From positions 37,007 through 101,006 of the forward strand of contig CAKVEW010000011.1 in NCBI GenBank assembly GCA_934746015.1: a DNA stretch of 64,000 nucleotides, written 5' to 3'. Below, in pieces: positions 1-8,562 of the stretch (position 1 is the stretch's first letter; every line of letters starts with the position of its first letter). The DNA is from an uncultured Clostridium sp. Lineage in GTDB: Bacteria; Bacillota; Clostridia; Clostridiales; Clostridiaceae. The position numbers and the translations under genes are program-made. A model generated the notes under the pieces. That model did no database searches, was not told the DNA's origin, and was given only the letters and a program-made list of their open reading frames with translations.

Positions 1-339
1 CGGAATTTGAGCACTTTGGGAAGTAATAATATTTTCAGCAATTTTCTTAACTTCTGGATTTGAACCATATTTAACTATTGCTTTTGCCATGTTTATACCA
101 CCCTCATGATGAGGTATCATTTCTAATACAAAATCTAAATTAACATTTCCTGTATTAGCTGCAGCATTCATTGCTTTCTTCATATTGTTAAAAATCCTAT
201 TATATTCCTCATTATATCCTTGTTTTGCTTCAGCAGGTTCAGTAATACCTATATTGGTAGATATAGCTTGATTATTAGAAATTATATTAGTATTTGCGAA
301 TGGTGTCATTATTAATAGTGCTAAAAGTAATTCTTTCAT
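1..339 (-). CDS. DUF305 family secreted protein (partial, 3' end off window)
   Basis: This is the N-terminal 113 codons of a gene whose 3' end lies beyond base 1. The ATG (complement of 337-339) follows an AGGAGG site at 347-352. The product starts with a hydrophobic export-type segment (MKELLLALLIMTPFA). It then carries the motif EMIPHHEGGINMA, typical of the DUF305 ferritin-like helical family, where paired histidines and a methionine suggest metal binding. DUF305 proteins are usually small, exported and often linked to copper handling; the role here is unknown. The frame stays open to the window edge. Confidence 0.75.
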   Translation of the reverse strand, partial: MKELLLALLIMTPFANTNIISNNQAISTNIGITEPAEAKQGYNEEYNRIFNNMKKAMNAAANTGNVNLDFVLEMIPHHEGGINMAKAIVKYGSNPEVKKIAENIITSQSAQIP

Positions 340-405
340 AAAAATCCTCCTAAAATTTACTTCTGAATTAGTATTTCAAAAAGAAAACAAATATATACTT
401 AAAGT

Positions 406-1095
406 TTAATTATTTAATAATTCTATTAAGTTTATTAAACTTGAAATCTGGTATGTAGGAGTTATTGACGTTAAGTTTTTAGTATTATTGAAATTTGCCC
501 AACAAGTATCTATACCAAAGTTAATTCCACCTTTAATATCAGAGGTTAAGCTATCTCCAATCATTAATACTTTATTTTTTTCGCTATAATTTAAAGATTT
601 TAGAGCAATTTCAAATATCTCGGGATTGGGTTTTGATACCTTTACTTCTTCAGAAATTATAATGCTATCAAAATACCTAGCTATTGAAGATTCACCTATT
701 CTCTTAGTTTGGACATCTTTAAGACCATTAGTAACTATAGCCATCTTATAATTTTTACTTAATTTCCTTATTACTTCATAAGTATCGGCATATAAAAATG
801 ACGCATCAGCAAGATGTTTAATATATGAATTGGAAAAATCTACTTCATTAAATGGAGTATGAATTGCTTTAGAGAATCTTTTAAATCTCTCAATTTTTAG
901 ATTTTCTTGAGATATAAGACCTTCTTCAAATTCTTTCCAAATAGCTGTATTTATATCAGAGTAAATATTTAGATGATAATCTTCTTTATAAGGTATATTA
1001 AATTCTAAAATTGCATTTTTAAAAGCATATTTTTCAGATTTTCTAAAATCAAATAAGGTCTCATCAGCATCAAATAATAAAACTTCATATTTCAT
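406..1095 (-). CDS. HAD-superfamily hydrolase, YjjG/YfnB-type nucleotidase
   Basis: A 229-aa haloacid-dehalogenase-fold phosphatase. All four HAD motifs are visible: DADET with nucleophile D9 and acid D11, motif II T122 in VTNG, motif III K155 in SKPNPE, and motif IV D181/D186 in GDSLTSDIKGG. The helical cap lies between residues 15 and 105. The spacing and the start FDADETLFDF match the YjjG/YfnB group, which in E. coli dephosphorylates pyrimidine nucleoside monophosphates, including non-canonical ones. That substrate is inferred from the family. It appears to be monocistronic. Confidence 0.85.
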   Translation of the reverse strand: MKYEVLLFDADETLFDFRKSEKYAFKNAILEFNIPYKEDYHLNIYSDINTAIWKEFEEGLISQENLKIERFKRFSKAIHTPFNEVDFSNSYIKHLADASFLYADTYEVIRKLSKNYKMAIVTNGLKDVQTKRIGESSIARYFDSIIISEEVKVSKPNPEIFEIALKSLNYSEKNKVLMIGDSLTSDIKGGINFGIDTCWANFNNTKNLTSITPTYQISSLINLIELLNN

Positions 1096-1168
1096 AATAG
1101 CCCTCCATAGATTTATATAATTATAAATTTATATTACACTATATATATTAATTAATATATAAATAAAA

Positions 1169-1193
1169 AATGAGCTGAATAAAACAGCTCATT
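1169..1193 (-). terminator. intrinsic terminator of the siderophore-binding lipoprotein gene
   Basis: A 9-bp perfect stem AATGAGCTG (1169-1177) and CAGCTCATT (1185-1193) with a 7-nt loop. Read on the minus strand it is followed by a T-rich tract, just after the stop codon of the gene at 1208-2149. Confidence 0.8.
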
Positions 1194-1207
1194 ATATTTT
1201 AGCTAAT

Positions 1208-2149
1208 TTAGATTTTACCTTCTTCTAACATCTTAGTTAAATCATCTAACATTAAGTTAGCAGCTTTTATACCACCAGCTGTGTTCCAAATAGTATCATC
1301 TACTCTATAAGCTTTATTATTTTTTACAACATTTAGTGATTTAAATAATGGATCATTTAGCCATTCTTCTTCTCTAGCCATTCCTTTTCCATCACCAATT
1401 TCGTAAGTGAAATAGAACATTACATCTCCATCAGCTTCATTTAATCTTTCTTTTCCAATTTCAGCAACAAAATCTGTTCCTTGTTGGGTTGCAGGTCTTT
1501 TGAAGCCAATCTCCTTAAGTATAGTTCCTGAGAAAGTATCTCCAAGATAAATTCTAGTTTTACCATCCATAAATCTTACAAGAGATATTTCTGTATTAAG
1601 CTTGTCCTTATATGTTTCACTTATTGACTTAATTTTATCTTCATAATCATTTATAGCTTTAGTTCCTTCTGCTTCTTTATTTAAAACCTTAGCATAGAAT
1701 TCAAAGTTATCTTTCCATTCTCCTCTTAAGGTATCTGAAAAAACAGTTGGAACTATTGATTTTAATTGATCATATATTTTTTCATGTCTCATTTTATTAC
1801 CAATTATTAAATCAGGCTTTAAAGCAGCAATAGCTTCTACATTAACAGAAGTTTCCTTCCCAACAGGTTTAACCCCTTCAAGCTCTGCTTTAGTATGATC
1901 ATACCAGTCTCCACCAAATCCAGTAACTGCACCTACTGGCTTAACACCAAGTGCAAGTACAGCTTCAGTACCTTCATTTGTTAATATAACAATATTCTTT
2001 GGATTTTCTGGTATTTCTGTTGTACCCATAGAATCTTCTATAGTTCTAGTATTAGTGCTAGTTGTAGTTTCAGTTTTATTAGAACAACCAACAAATAAGC
2101 TAATAGCTAAAACACTTGATAAAATTGCAGATAATAGTTTTTTTTGCAT
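1208..2149 (-). CDS. iron(III)-siderophore ABC transporter substrate-binding lipoprotein
   Basis: A 313-aa binding protein of the FhuD/FecB class (TroA-like bilobal fold). The N-terminal signal peptide ends in a lipobox, FVGC, with C22 as the lipidated residue; a Thr/Ser/Asn-rich linker follows. The body shows the two-lobe pattern with a long central helix. Typical signatures are NIVILTNEGTEAVLALGVKPVG near the N terminus and IAALKPDLIIG around residue 105. It is transcribed divergently from the two permeases and the ATPase (2291-5096), with a Fur box between them, so it is the extracellular ligand receptor of that importer. The exact siderophore cannot be read from the sequence. Confidence 0.9.
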   Translation of the reverse strand: MQKKLLSAILSSVLAISLFVGCSNKTETTTSTNTRTIEDSMGTTEIPENPKNIVILTNEGTEAVLALGVKPVGAVTGFGGDWYDHTKAELEGVKPVGKETSVNVEAIAALKPDLIIGNKMRHEKIYDQLKSIVPTVFSDTLRGEWKDNFEFYAKVLNKEAEGTKAINDYEDKIKSISETYKDKLNTEISLVRFMDGKTRIYLGDTFSGTILKEIGFKRPATQQGTDFVAEIGKERLNEADGDVMFYFTYEIGDGKGMAREEEWLNDPLFKSLNVVKNNKAYRVDDTIWNTAGGIKAANLMLDDLTKMLEEGKI

Positions 2150-2227
2150 ACGTGATCCCCCTATAATTTATAAACATATAAATGTTTATTTTATATATAT
2201 TTTATTACTCATTTATGATATCATTAG

Positions 2228-2242
2228 TGATAAAGATTATCA
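2228..2242. promoter_or_regulatory. Fur box in the divergent iron-transport promoter region
   Basis: TGATAAAGATTATCA matches the 7-1-7 Fur consensus TGATAAT-n-ATTATCA with one mismatch. It lies between the binding-lipoprotein gene and the permease/ATPase operon, so it can control both. A second weaker dyad, TATCA...TGATA, overlaps it at 2239-2255. Confidence 0.8.
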
Positions 2243-2290
2243 ATAACAAATGATAATATTTTTTTATTAGTTGTAAGTGGAGGAATTTAT

Positions 2291-3298
2291 ATGAAAATTA
2301 TTCTTAATAAGAGTAAAGGAAAAGCAATATTACTTTTTTTATTAGTAATATTAACTCTTATCTTATGTTATTTAAGTATTACAAAAGGTTTTATACATAC
2401 CTCTTATAGAACATTGATAGATTCATATATGAATTTTAACAATTCTCAAGAGCATATCATTATAAGATCTTCAAGAGTTCCAAGAACCTTAAATTCACTT
2501 TTAGTTGGGGGAGCACTTGGAGTATCTGGACTTTTGACTCAAGGATTAACCAGAAATAAATTAGCTTCGCCTAGTATATTAGGAATTAATTCAGGAGCAG
2601 TGCTTACTTTAGTTATAGCTCTTACTTTTTTTCCTAGGATATCTTCTTTAGGCCTTGCTTGGGTTTCTTTTTTTGGTGCATTATTAGCATCTATACTTGT
2701 TTATATAATGTGTGGAGGTCTTTCTGGAGATATAAATCCAATGGATTTAACTTTAGGTGGAACAGCCCTAGGGGCATTATTTTTTTCATTATCACAAGGA
2801 ATTTTATATAAAAATGAAACTGCTTTAGAACAGGTTATTTATTGGATGACTGGATCTGTTGAAGGGCAGAAGCTAGATATAATTGTTAAGTTTATTCCAA
2901 TAATAGTAATACTTATGATTGTTACATTATTTCTTGGGAAAAAACTTAATGTCTTTTCTTTAGGAGAAGAAATGGCAAGATCATTAGGTATGAAAACACT
3001 TTATTTAAAGGCTTTTATAATACTTATAGTAGCAATCTTATCTGGGATATCAGTAGCTTTAGCAGGGCCAATAGCCTTCATTGGACTTATTACACCACAT
3101 ATAGTTCATAAGTTTATAGGAACTGATTATAGATGGCTTATACCATTTTCAATATTTACAGGGGCTTCAATATTGTTACTTGCAGATATATTGTCTAGAT
3201 TTATAGTTTATCCAAAGGAAGTTCCAGTTGGGGCTTTAACTGCACTTATAGGAGGACCATTCTTCATATATATTGCCAAAAGGAGGAGTAAAAATTGA
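2291..3298 (+). CDS. FecCD-family iron-siderophore ABC transporter permease (first subunit)
   Basis: A 335-aa polytopic protein of the BtuC/FecCD family, with about nine to ten membrane helices. Family signatures include RVPRTLNSLLVGGALGVSG near residue 60 and the GLITPHIVHKFIG segment in the C-terminal third, the coupling-helix region that contacts the ATPase. The start has a GGAGG site 8 bases upstream. It overlaps the second permease by 4 nt (TTGA), which implies translational coupling. It should form the membrane channel as a heterodimer with the next gene product. Confidence 0.93.
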   Translation: MKIILNKSKGKAILLFLLVILTLILCYLSITKGFIHTSYRTLIDSYMNFNNSQEHIIIRSSRVPRTLNSLLVGGALGVSGLLTQGLTRNKLASPSILGINSGAVLTLVIALTFFPRISSLGLAWVSFFGALLASILVYIMCGGLSGDINPMDLTLGGTALGALFFSLSQGILYKNETALEQVIYWMTGSVEGQKLDIIVKFIPIIVILMIVTLFLGKKLNVFSLGEEMARSLGMKTLYLKAFIILIVAILSGISVALAGPIAFIGLITPHIVHKFIGTDYRWLIPFSIFTGASILLLADILSRFIVYPKEVPVGALTALIGGPFFIYIAKRRSKN

Positions 3299-4323
3299 TT
3301 AATACAAGCAAAAAAACTATTAAATTAACTGTAGCTCTATTTATTAGCACTATATTAATTTTCATCTTTTCTTTATGTATAGGAGAAGTAATGGTTAGTC
3401 CATTAGATGCTATAAAAAGTATAGTGGGCATTGATACAGGATTTTCATCTGTTTTGGTAATGAATATAAGATTGCCAAGAATTATTGTTGCATTTTTTGT
3501 TGGTGCATCATTATCATTATCAGGAGCCATTCTTCAGGGCGTAGTGAAAAATGATTTAGCATCACCAGATATTCTAGGGGTAGTAAATGGTGGGGCAGTA
3601 GGAGCGTTAGTGTTCCTTACTATTTTTACAAATCCTAAAAATAATTCATTAACAACATCAATACTTTATATGCCAATATTCACATTTGCTTTTTCATTTA
3701 TAGCTTTATTATTTATATTGCTGATAAATGGAAAATCTTCAGCTACAAGTAAATTAATTATAATAGGAATTGGAGTTTCTGCTATTTTTAAAGCTATAAC
3801 TAATATATTAATAGTCAATGGACCAGTAGTATTTATAAAAGAAGCTACAACTTGGATAACTGGTAGTATATATGGAGCCAATTGGACTCATGCAAAACTT
3901 ATAATGATTATGTTTACTGTATTCACTATACTAGCAATAATATTTATAAAGGATTTAAATCTTCATCAGCTTGAAGATGAAGTTATAATCGTACTTGGAA
4001 ATAATCTTCATAAGAGTAGACTTATATTACTTGGAATTTCTGCAGCTTTATCAGCAGGTGCAGTAACCATTGGAGGGGGAATATCTTTCGTAGGATTAAT
4101 AGGTCCCCATATCGCTAGAAAATTAGTAGATTCTAAATTTGAAAATATAATACCACTTTCAATATTTATAGGTGGAATAATAACAATGTTGGCGGATTTT
4201 GCATCTAAGTGGTTATTCTATCCTCAAGACTTACCAATAGGAATATTTACAGCTTTTATAGGAGCACCTTATTTTATATACCTTTTAATTAAGAGAAGAA
4301 AAAACTACAGGAGGGGAAGATAG
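3295..4323 (+). CDS. FecCD-family iron-siderophore ABC transporter permease (second subunit)
   Basis: A 342-aa permease paralogous to the preceding one. It starts at TTG (3295), overlapping the upstream stop by 4 nt, with AGGAGG at 3281-3286. The signatures RLPRIIVAFFVGASLSLSGA and FVGLIGPHIARKLV mark the FecCD family; the latter is the ATPase-coupling segment. The last residues are strongly basic (KRRKNYRRGR), as expected for a cytoplasmic tail. The ATPase gene follows after 2 nt. Together with 2291-3298 it forms the importer pore. Confidence 0.93.
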   Translation: MINTSKKTIKLTVALFISTILIFIFSLCIGEVMVSPLDAIKSIVGIDTGFSSVLVMNIRLPRIIVAFFVGASLSLSGAILQGVVKNDLASPDILGVVNGGAVGALVFLTIFTNPKNNSLTTSILYMPIFTFAFSFIALLFILLINGKSSATSKLIIIGIGVSAIFKAITNILIVNGPVVFIKEATTWITGSIYGANWTHAKLIMIMFTVFTILAIIFIKDLNLHQLEDEVIIVLGNNLHKSRLILLGISAALSAGAVTIGGGISFVGLIGPHIARKLVDSKFENIIPLSIFIGGIITMLADFASKWLFYPQDLPIGIFTAFIGAPYFIYLLIKRRKNYRRGR

Positions 4324-4325
4324 CT

Positions 4326-5096
4326 ATGATAAAAGCAAAGGATTTAAAGTTAAGCTATGATGAAAATATTATATTAGATAATATTAATTTAGATATAGAA
4401 AAGGGAAAGATTACAGCATTAATAGGTTCAAATGGATGTGGGAAATCAACATTATTAAAGGCCATAGCAAGAATACTAAAGCCTAAGGATGGAGCTATAT
4501 TAATGGAAGATAAAGATATTCTTAAGATGCAATCAAAGGAAGTTTCTAAATTATTATCTATGCTTCCTCAAAGTAGTAATGCACCAGAGGATCTAACTGT
4601 TTATGATTTAGTAAAGCAAGGAAGATATCCATATCATAATCTGTTTTCTTTTTGGAGCAAAAAAGATGAAGAGATAGTTATGGAGTCTATAAAGGAGGTT
4701 GGATTAATTGAAGAAAAGGATAGAAGTTTAAACAATTTATCAGGTGGACAAAGACAAAGGGCATGGATTGCTTTATCTTTGGCACAAGATACAGACATAA
4801 TACTTTTAGATGAGCCAACTAATCATTTAGATATAAAATATCAATTAGAAATTTTAAATATTTTAAAAAGTTTAAATGAAAAAGAAAATAGAACAATAGT
4901 AATGGTTATTCATGATATTAATCATGCTCTAAAATATGCTGATAATATAGTTGCAATAAAGGATGGAAATATTTTAGCTCAAGGAGCAAAAAATGAAATT
5001 ATAAATGAGGAGCTTATAAAAGAGGTGTTTGATATCAAGTGTAAACTTATAGAATCACCAATAGATGATTGTAAGTTATGTGTACCATTTATTTAG
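4326..5096 (+). CDS. iron-siderophore ABC transporter ATP-binding protein
   Basis: A 256-aa FecE/FhuC-type ATPase. The Walker A motif GSNGCGKST is at residues 34-42. The Q-loop region is MLPQSSNAPEDLTV, the ABC signature LSGGQRQRAW, and Walker B ILLDEPTNHLD with the D-loop following. The switch histidine is in VIHDINHALKYAD. It drives the permease pair encoded immediately upstream. The C-terminal tail ends in a small Cys-containing extension (DDCKLCVPFI) often seen in this subfamily. It is the last gene of the Fur-controlled operon. Confidence 0.93.
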   Translation: MIKAKDLKLSYDENIILDNINLDIEKGKITALIGSNGCGKSTLLKAIARILKPKDGAILMEDKDILKMQSKEVSKLLSMLPQSSNAPEDLTVYDLVKQGRYPYHNLFSFWSKKDEEIVMESIKEVGLIEEKDRSLNNLSGGQRQRAWIALSLAQDTDIILLDEPTNHLDIKYQLEILNILKSLNEKENRTIVMVIHDINHALKYADNIVAIKDGNILAQGAKNEIINEELIKEVFDIKCKLIESPIDDCKLCVPFI

Positions 5097-5192
5097 TATA
5101 AAGAGTATTAGTAAGAAATATTTCTAAAAATTTTGATATAAAAAAGTTTAATTGATATAATATTTATAGTTTGAATTTTTAGAGGTGAAATC

Positions 5193-5777
5193 ATGAGAGA
5201 ATTAAAGGGGATAGAAGAAAAAATTTTAGATAAAGCATTATATCTTTTTGGTAAAAATGGAACTACTAATGTCCCTATTAGATCTATAGTTAAAGAAGCA
5301 GAAGTAAATGTTAGTGCAATAAATTATTATTTTAATAGTAAAGATAATATGTTAAATTATGTTAAAGAGTTTTATTTAGAAAATATAATTCAAGCCTATT
5401 CAGCCCTTTATGACGATAGTATTAGTGATGAAGAAAAGCTAATTAAATGTTCGAATGAAATAATAGAATATTGCTTAAGGTATCCAGGTGTTTTAGTTAT
5501 GAATAAAGAAGCTTCCTCTGCAAAGGAAAAGAGTGAAATGGATTTAAAAATAATTGAAAGATCTAATGAAGAAAATAAAAAGTTATATAGTATTTTAAAA
5601 AATGTACTGAATTGTAGTGAAGAAGAATTTAGATATAAAAAAACAATATTTATGGCATCTATTACTTATCCAGCTACTAATGAAGGTGGAGATTATGACA
5701 AAGAAATAATATCTACTGTAGAAAAAAGACTAATTTATATAAAAAAACTATTAAGCTTATTAAAAGAAAAAAATTAG
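5193..5777 (+). CDS. TetR/AcrR family transcriptional regulator
   Basis: A 194-aa protein with an N-terminal TetR helix-turn-helix. Residues 10-55 contain the classical pattern ILDKALYLFGKNGTTNV followed by the recognition-helix region VNVSAINYYFNSKDNM. The C-terminal two thirds are helical and specific to this protein, as expected for a ligand pocket. It lies 96 nt after the iron ATPase gene and upstream of the OYE-type reductase gene. The reductase promoter carries a perfect palindrome (5835-5853), so this regulator is a reasonable candidate to bind there, though this is inference. Confidence 0.85.
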   Translation: MRELKGIEEKILDKALYLFGKNGTTNVPIRSIVKEAEVNVSAINYYFNSKDNMLNYVKEFYLENIIQAYSALYDDSISDEEKLIKCSNEIIEYCLRYPGVLVMNKEASSAKEKSEMDLKIIERSNEENKKLYSILKNVLNCSEEEFRYKKTIFMASITYPATNEGGDYDKEIISTVEKRLIYIKKLLSLLKEKN

Positions 5778-5782
5778 ATAAT

Positions 5783-5820
5783 AAAAATGCTCTATTGTTT
5801 AAAAATAAGGGGCATTTTTT
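5783..5820 (+). terminator. intrinsic terminator after the TetR gene
   Basis: The stem AAAAATGC is closed by GCATTTTT (5812-5819) with a loop of about 20 nt, then a T run to 5827. It separates the TetR gene from the reductase promoter. Confidence 0.7.
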
Positions 5821-5834
5821 ATTTTTTTACTAAA

Positions 5835-5887
5835 TTAAAACAAAATGTTTTAAACATATTGATTTATTTTTAACAAAGAAATATAAT
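5835..5887 (+). promoter_or_regulatory. promoter with upstream palindromic operator, reductase gene
   Basis: The -35 TTGATT (5859-5864) and -10 TATAAT (5882-5887) have a 17-bp spacer. Immediately upstream is a perfect dyad, TTAAAACA-AAA-TGTTTTAA (5835-5853), which fits a dimeric regulator binding just outside the -35. Confidence 0.7.
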
Positions 5888-5934
5888 GATGATACGGGAG
5901 TAAAATTAAAATTTATATTTTTGGAGGTAATGAA

Positions 5935-7872
5935 ATGGCGTTTGAGAATGTTTTTAGTCCAATCAAAATTAGGGGAATGGAAATGAGAAATCGTGTTATA
6001 TTCCCTGCTATGGGCACAAAGATGGCTGGAAATGGCAAGGAAGTAACAGATCAAATTATAAATTACCATGTTGCAAGATCAAATGGTGGAAACGGTTTAA
6101 ACTTTACTGAGGTTTGTTCAGTTTATGACAAAGCAGCACCTAAAACTTTCTTATCAATTTCAGATGATAAATATATACCAGGTTTAAAAAAGTTAGTTGA
6201 TGCAATTCATGTAGGTGGAGCTATGGCTGGCGTTCAACTATGGTTAGGGGGATCTGCTGTATTATTTGGTGACCCTACTTCAATGGTAGTAGTCCCAAGT
6301 GAATTTAAGGTTACTGATAATTATATAGTTCCAGGAGCTAGTAAGGAAACTATTGATGAAGCTGTTAAAGCTTTTGGAGATGCAGCAAAACGTGCAGTTG
6401 AAGCAGGATTTGATACAATAGAGTTCCATGCAGGACATAACTATACACCACATTCATTCTTAAGTAAGGCATTTAATAAAAGAACAGATGAATATGGTGG
6501 AAGTCTAGAAAATAGAGCTAGATTTTTATTAGAATGTATAAGATCAATTAGAGCAAATGTTCCAGAGGACATGCCTTTATTTATGAGAATAGATGCACAT
6601 GATGATTATGTACAAGATGGACTTACTATAGAAGATGTAATTCAATTCTGTAAGTGGGCTAAAGAAGCAGGAGTAGATGCATTAGATGTATCTCGTGGAA
6701 ACTTCTCAAGTGCTGCTATAAAATTTGAAGTTCCTCCAGTAGATTTACCAAGAGGATTTAATGTAGATAATGCAGCAAGAATTAAAAAAGAAACAGGAAT
6801 GTTAACTGTTGCAGTTGGAAGAATAAATGATCCAGGGCAAGCAGATGAAATAATAAAGAATGGAAAAGCTGATATGGTGGTTATCGGTAGAGCACAATTA
6901 GCAGATCCAGAGTTTTGTAATAAATCTATGAATGGAAATGTAAAAGACATAGTACGTTGTGTAGGGTGTAATCAAGGATGTTATGATGGATTCTCATCAC
7001 CTGATGTGCCTTTCATAACTTGCTTAAGAAACCCTGCTTTAGGAAGAGAAGCAGAATTTACTTTAGAAAAAACAAATAATCCTAAGAAAGTATTAGTAGT
7101 AGGTGGAGGAGTTGCAGGACTTCAAGCCGCTATGGAATTAAAGGATAGAGGACATAATCCAGTATTATGTGAAGCTTCTAATTCTTTAGGTGGACAATTT
7201 GTTTTAGCAGGAGCTGCTCCAAGAAAAGAAGAAATGAAGGAAGCTGCTATCTCTATGGGAGAAATTGCAGAAAGAAAAGGAGTAGATATTAGACTTTCAA
7301 CTCCTGTTACAGTAGATGTAATTAAAGATATAAATCCAGATGAAGTTATAATAGCAGCAGGTGCAGAACCAATGAAACTTAGAGTTCCAGGAGCCGATTT
7401 ACCACATGTAACTAACTCCCATGAAATACTTGCAGGTACTTCAATGGCAACTGGACAAGTAGTTGTTATTGGTGGAGGCTTAGTAGGATTGGAAGTTGCT
7501 GAATACTTATCAGGAAAAGTTAATAATATAACTGTAGTAGAAATGCTTAATGAAGTAGCAAAAGACTTAGGACAATTAAGAAAGATTTGTGTTATGGAAA
7601 GTTTATATCATGAAAGTATAAAGACTATAACAGAAGCAAAATGTGTTGAAATAAAAGAAAAATCAATAGTAATTGATAGAAATGGAAATGTTGAAGAAGT
7701 TCCATGTGATTCAGTAGTTGTAGCAATAGGAGCAAGATCACGTGACTTTAGTGAGCTTTCTAATTACTGTGAAGAAAATAATATAGCATACCATGTAATA
7801 GGTGATGCAGTTAGAGCTCGTAGAGCATTAAAAAGTATTGAAGAAGCAGTAAATGTAGCAAGACAAATTTAG
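5935..7872 (+). CDS. OYE-family FMN/Fe-S/FAD oxidoreductase (2,4-dienoyl-CoA / enoate reductase-like)
   Basis: A 645-aa three-part flavoenzyme. Residues 1-340 form an Old Yellow Enzyme TIM barrel binding FMN, with the family block RTDEYGGSLENRARF near residue 185. A CVGCNQGC...C cluster at about 342-365 should bind a [4Fe-4S] centre. Residues 375-645 form an FAD/NAD(P) module with two Rossmann glycine motifs, VVGGGVAGLQAA and VIGGGLVGLEVA. The architecture and length match 2,4-dienoyl-CoA reductase, clostridial 2-enoate reductase and the bile-acid BaiCD/BaiH group; hydride goes from NAD(P)H through FAD, the cluster and FMN to an alpha,beta-unsaturated substrate. The substrate cannot be told from sequence. 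It is monocistronic with its own promoter and terminator. Confidence 0.88.
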   Translation: MAFENVFSPIKIRGMEMRNRVIFPAMGTKMAGNGKEVTDQIINYHVARSNGGNGLNFTEVCSVYDKAAPKTFLSISDDKYIPGLKKLVDAIHVGGAMAGVQLWLGGSAVLFGDPTSMVVVPSEFKVTDNYIVPGASKETIDEAVKAFGDAAKRAVEAGFDTIEFHAGHNYTPHSFLSKAFNKRTDEYGGSLENRARFLLECIRSIRANVPEDMPLFMRIDAHDDYVQDGLTIEDVIQFCKWAKEAGVDALDVSRGNFSSAAIKFEVPPVDLPRGFNVDNAARIKKETGMLTVAVGRINDPGQADEIIKNGKADMVVIGRAQLADPEFCNKSMNGNVKDIVRCVGCNQGCYDGFSSPDVPFITCLRNPALGREAEFTLEKTNNPKKVLVVGGGVAGLQAAMELKDRGHNPVLCEASNSLGGQFVLAGAAPRKEEMKEAAISMGEIAERKGVDIRLSTPVTVDVIKDINPDEVIIAAGAEPMKLRVPGADLPHVTNSHEILAGTSMATGQVVVIGGGLVGLEVAEYLSGKVNNITVVEMLNEVAKDLGQLRKICVMESLYHESIKTITEAKCVEIKEKSIVIDRNGNVEEVPCDSVVVAIGARSRDFSELSNYCEENNIAYHVIGDAVRARRALKSIEEAVNVARQI

Positions 7873-7885
7873 TAAATAATAAATG

Positions 7886-7924
7886 GGAATTGTATAAGAT
7901 AATTATGCAATTCCTATTTTTTTT
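7886..7924 (+). terminator. intrinsic terminator of the OYE reductase gene
   Basis: A 12-bp stem, GGAATTGTATAA (7886-7897) with TTATGCAATTCC (7903-7914), one G-T pair and a 5-nt loop, followed by TATTTTTTTTG. Confidence 0.85.
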
Positions 7925-7944
7925 GAAATAATTTATAAAAAAGA

Positions 7945-7974
7945 TGAACATTATTGAAGGGATATCAGTCTAAT
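7945..7974 (+). promoter_or_regulatory. candidate ECF-type autoregulatory promoter
   Basis: TGAACA (7945-7950) and AGTCTAAT (7967-7974) with a 16-nt spacer resemble the GAAC...GTCTA promoters that Firmicute ECF sigma factors recognise. It lies just upstream of the ECF sigma gene. Confidence 0.5.
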
Positions 7975-8016
7975 AATTGAAATACTTAGCTAAGTGAATT
8001 TTTTAGGAGGAGGAGT

Positions 8017-8562
8017 ATGGAGCTTATTTCAATATTAAATTATAAGAAGAGGCCTAATGTAGAAAAAGCTAAAAAGGGGGATAAAGAAAACTTTTTAGCA
8101 TTAATAAATGAGAATAGGTTGAGCATATATAAAGTAGCGAGAGGTATCCTAAATAATCAGTATGATATAGAAGATGCAATTCAAAATACAATAATAAAGG
8201 CTTATGAAAAAATTAGGACATTAGAAAATAATGAGTTATTTAAAACATGGATAATTAGAATTCTAATAAATGAGTGTAAGGATATATTAAGAAAAAATAA
8301 AAGAATAATATCATTAGATAAAGAAATTAATCAATCAATATATATAGATGTATATGAAAACATTGATTTAACTAGAGCTATAAATTCATTATGTGAGGAT
8401 TTAAAAATAGTTACAGTACTATTTTATTTTGAGGATATGTCGACTAAAGATATCGCTAAAGTTTTAGACATACCTGATGGAACTGTTAGATCAAGACTTT
8501 CACGCTCAAGACAACAGTTGAGAGAAATTATTGAGGGGGTAGATTTAAATGAAAATATCTGA
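8017..8562 (+). CDS. ECF-type RNA polymerase sigma factor
   Basis: A 181-aa sigma-70 family protein of the extracytoplasmic-function type with only regions 2 and 4. Region 2 spans about residues 30-95 (NNQYDIEDAIQNTIIKAYEKI). Region 4 spans about 120-175, with the helix-turn-helix DMSTKDIAKVLDIPDGTVRSRLSRSRQQL. A strong GGAGGAGGAG site precedes the ATG. Its 3' end overlaps the downstream DUF4179 gene by 14 nt, the normal arrangement of an ECF sigma factor with its membrane anti-sigma. Such units respond to envelope stress; the inducing signal is not visible. Confidence 0.92.
   Translation: MELISILNYKKRPNVEKAKKGDKENFLALINENRLSIYKVARGILNNQYDIEDAIQNTIIKAYEKIRTLENNELFKTWIIRILINECKDILRKNKRIISLDKEINQSIYIDVYENIDLTRAINSLCEDLKIVTVLFYFEDMSTKDIAKVLDIPDGTVRSRLSRSRQQLREIIEGVDLNENI

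Noticed and set aside
5097..5192. Terminator after the iron ATPase gene
   Set aside because: Only a short AGAAATATTTCT palindrome with no T run; TetR read-through is possible.
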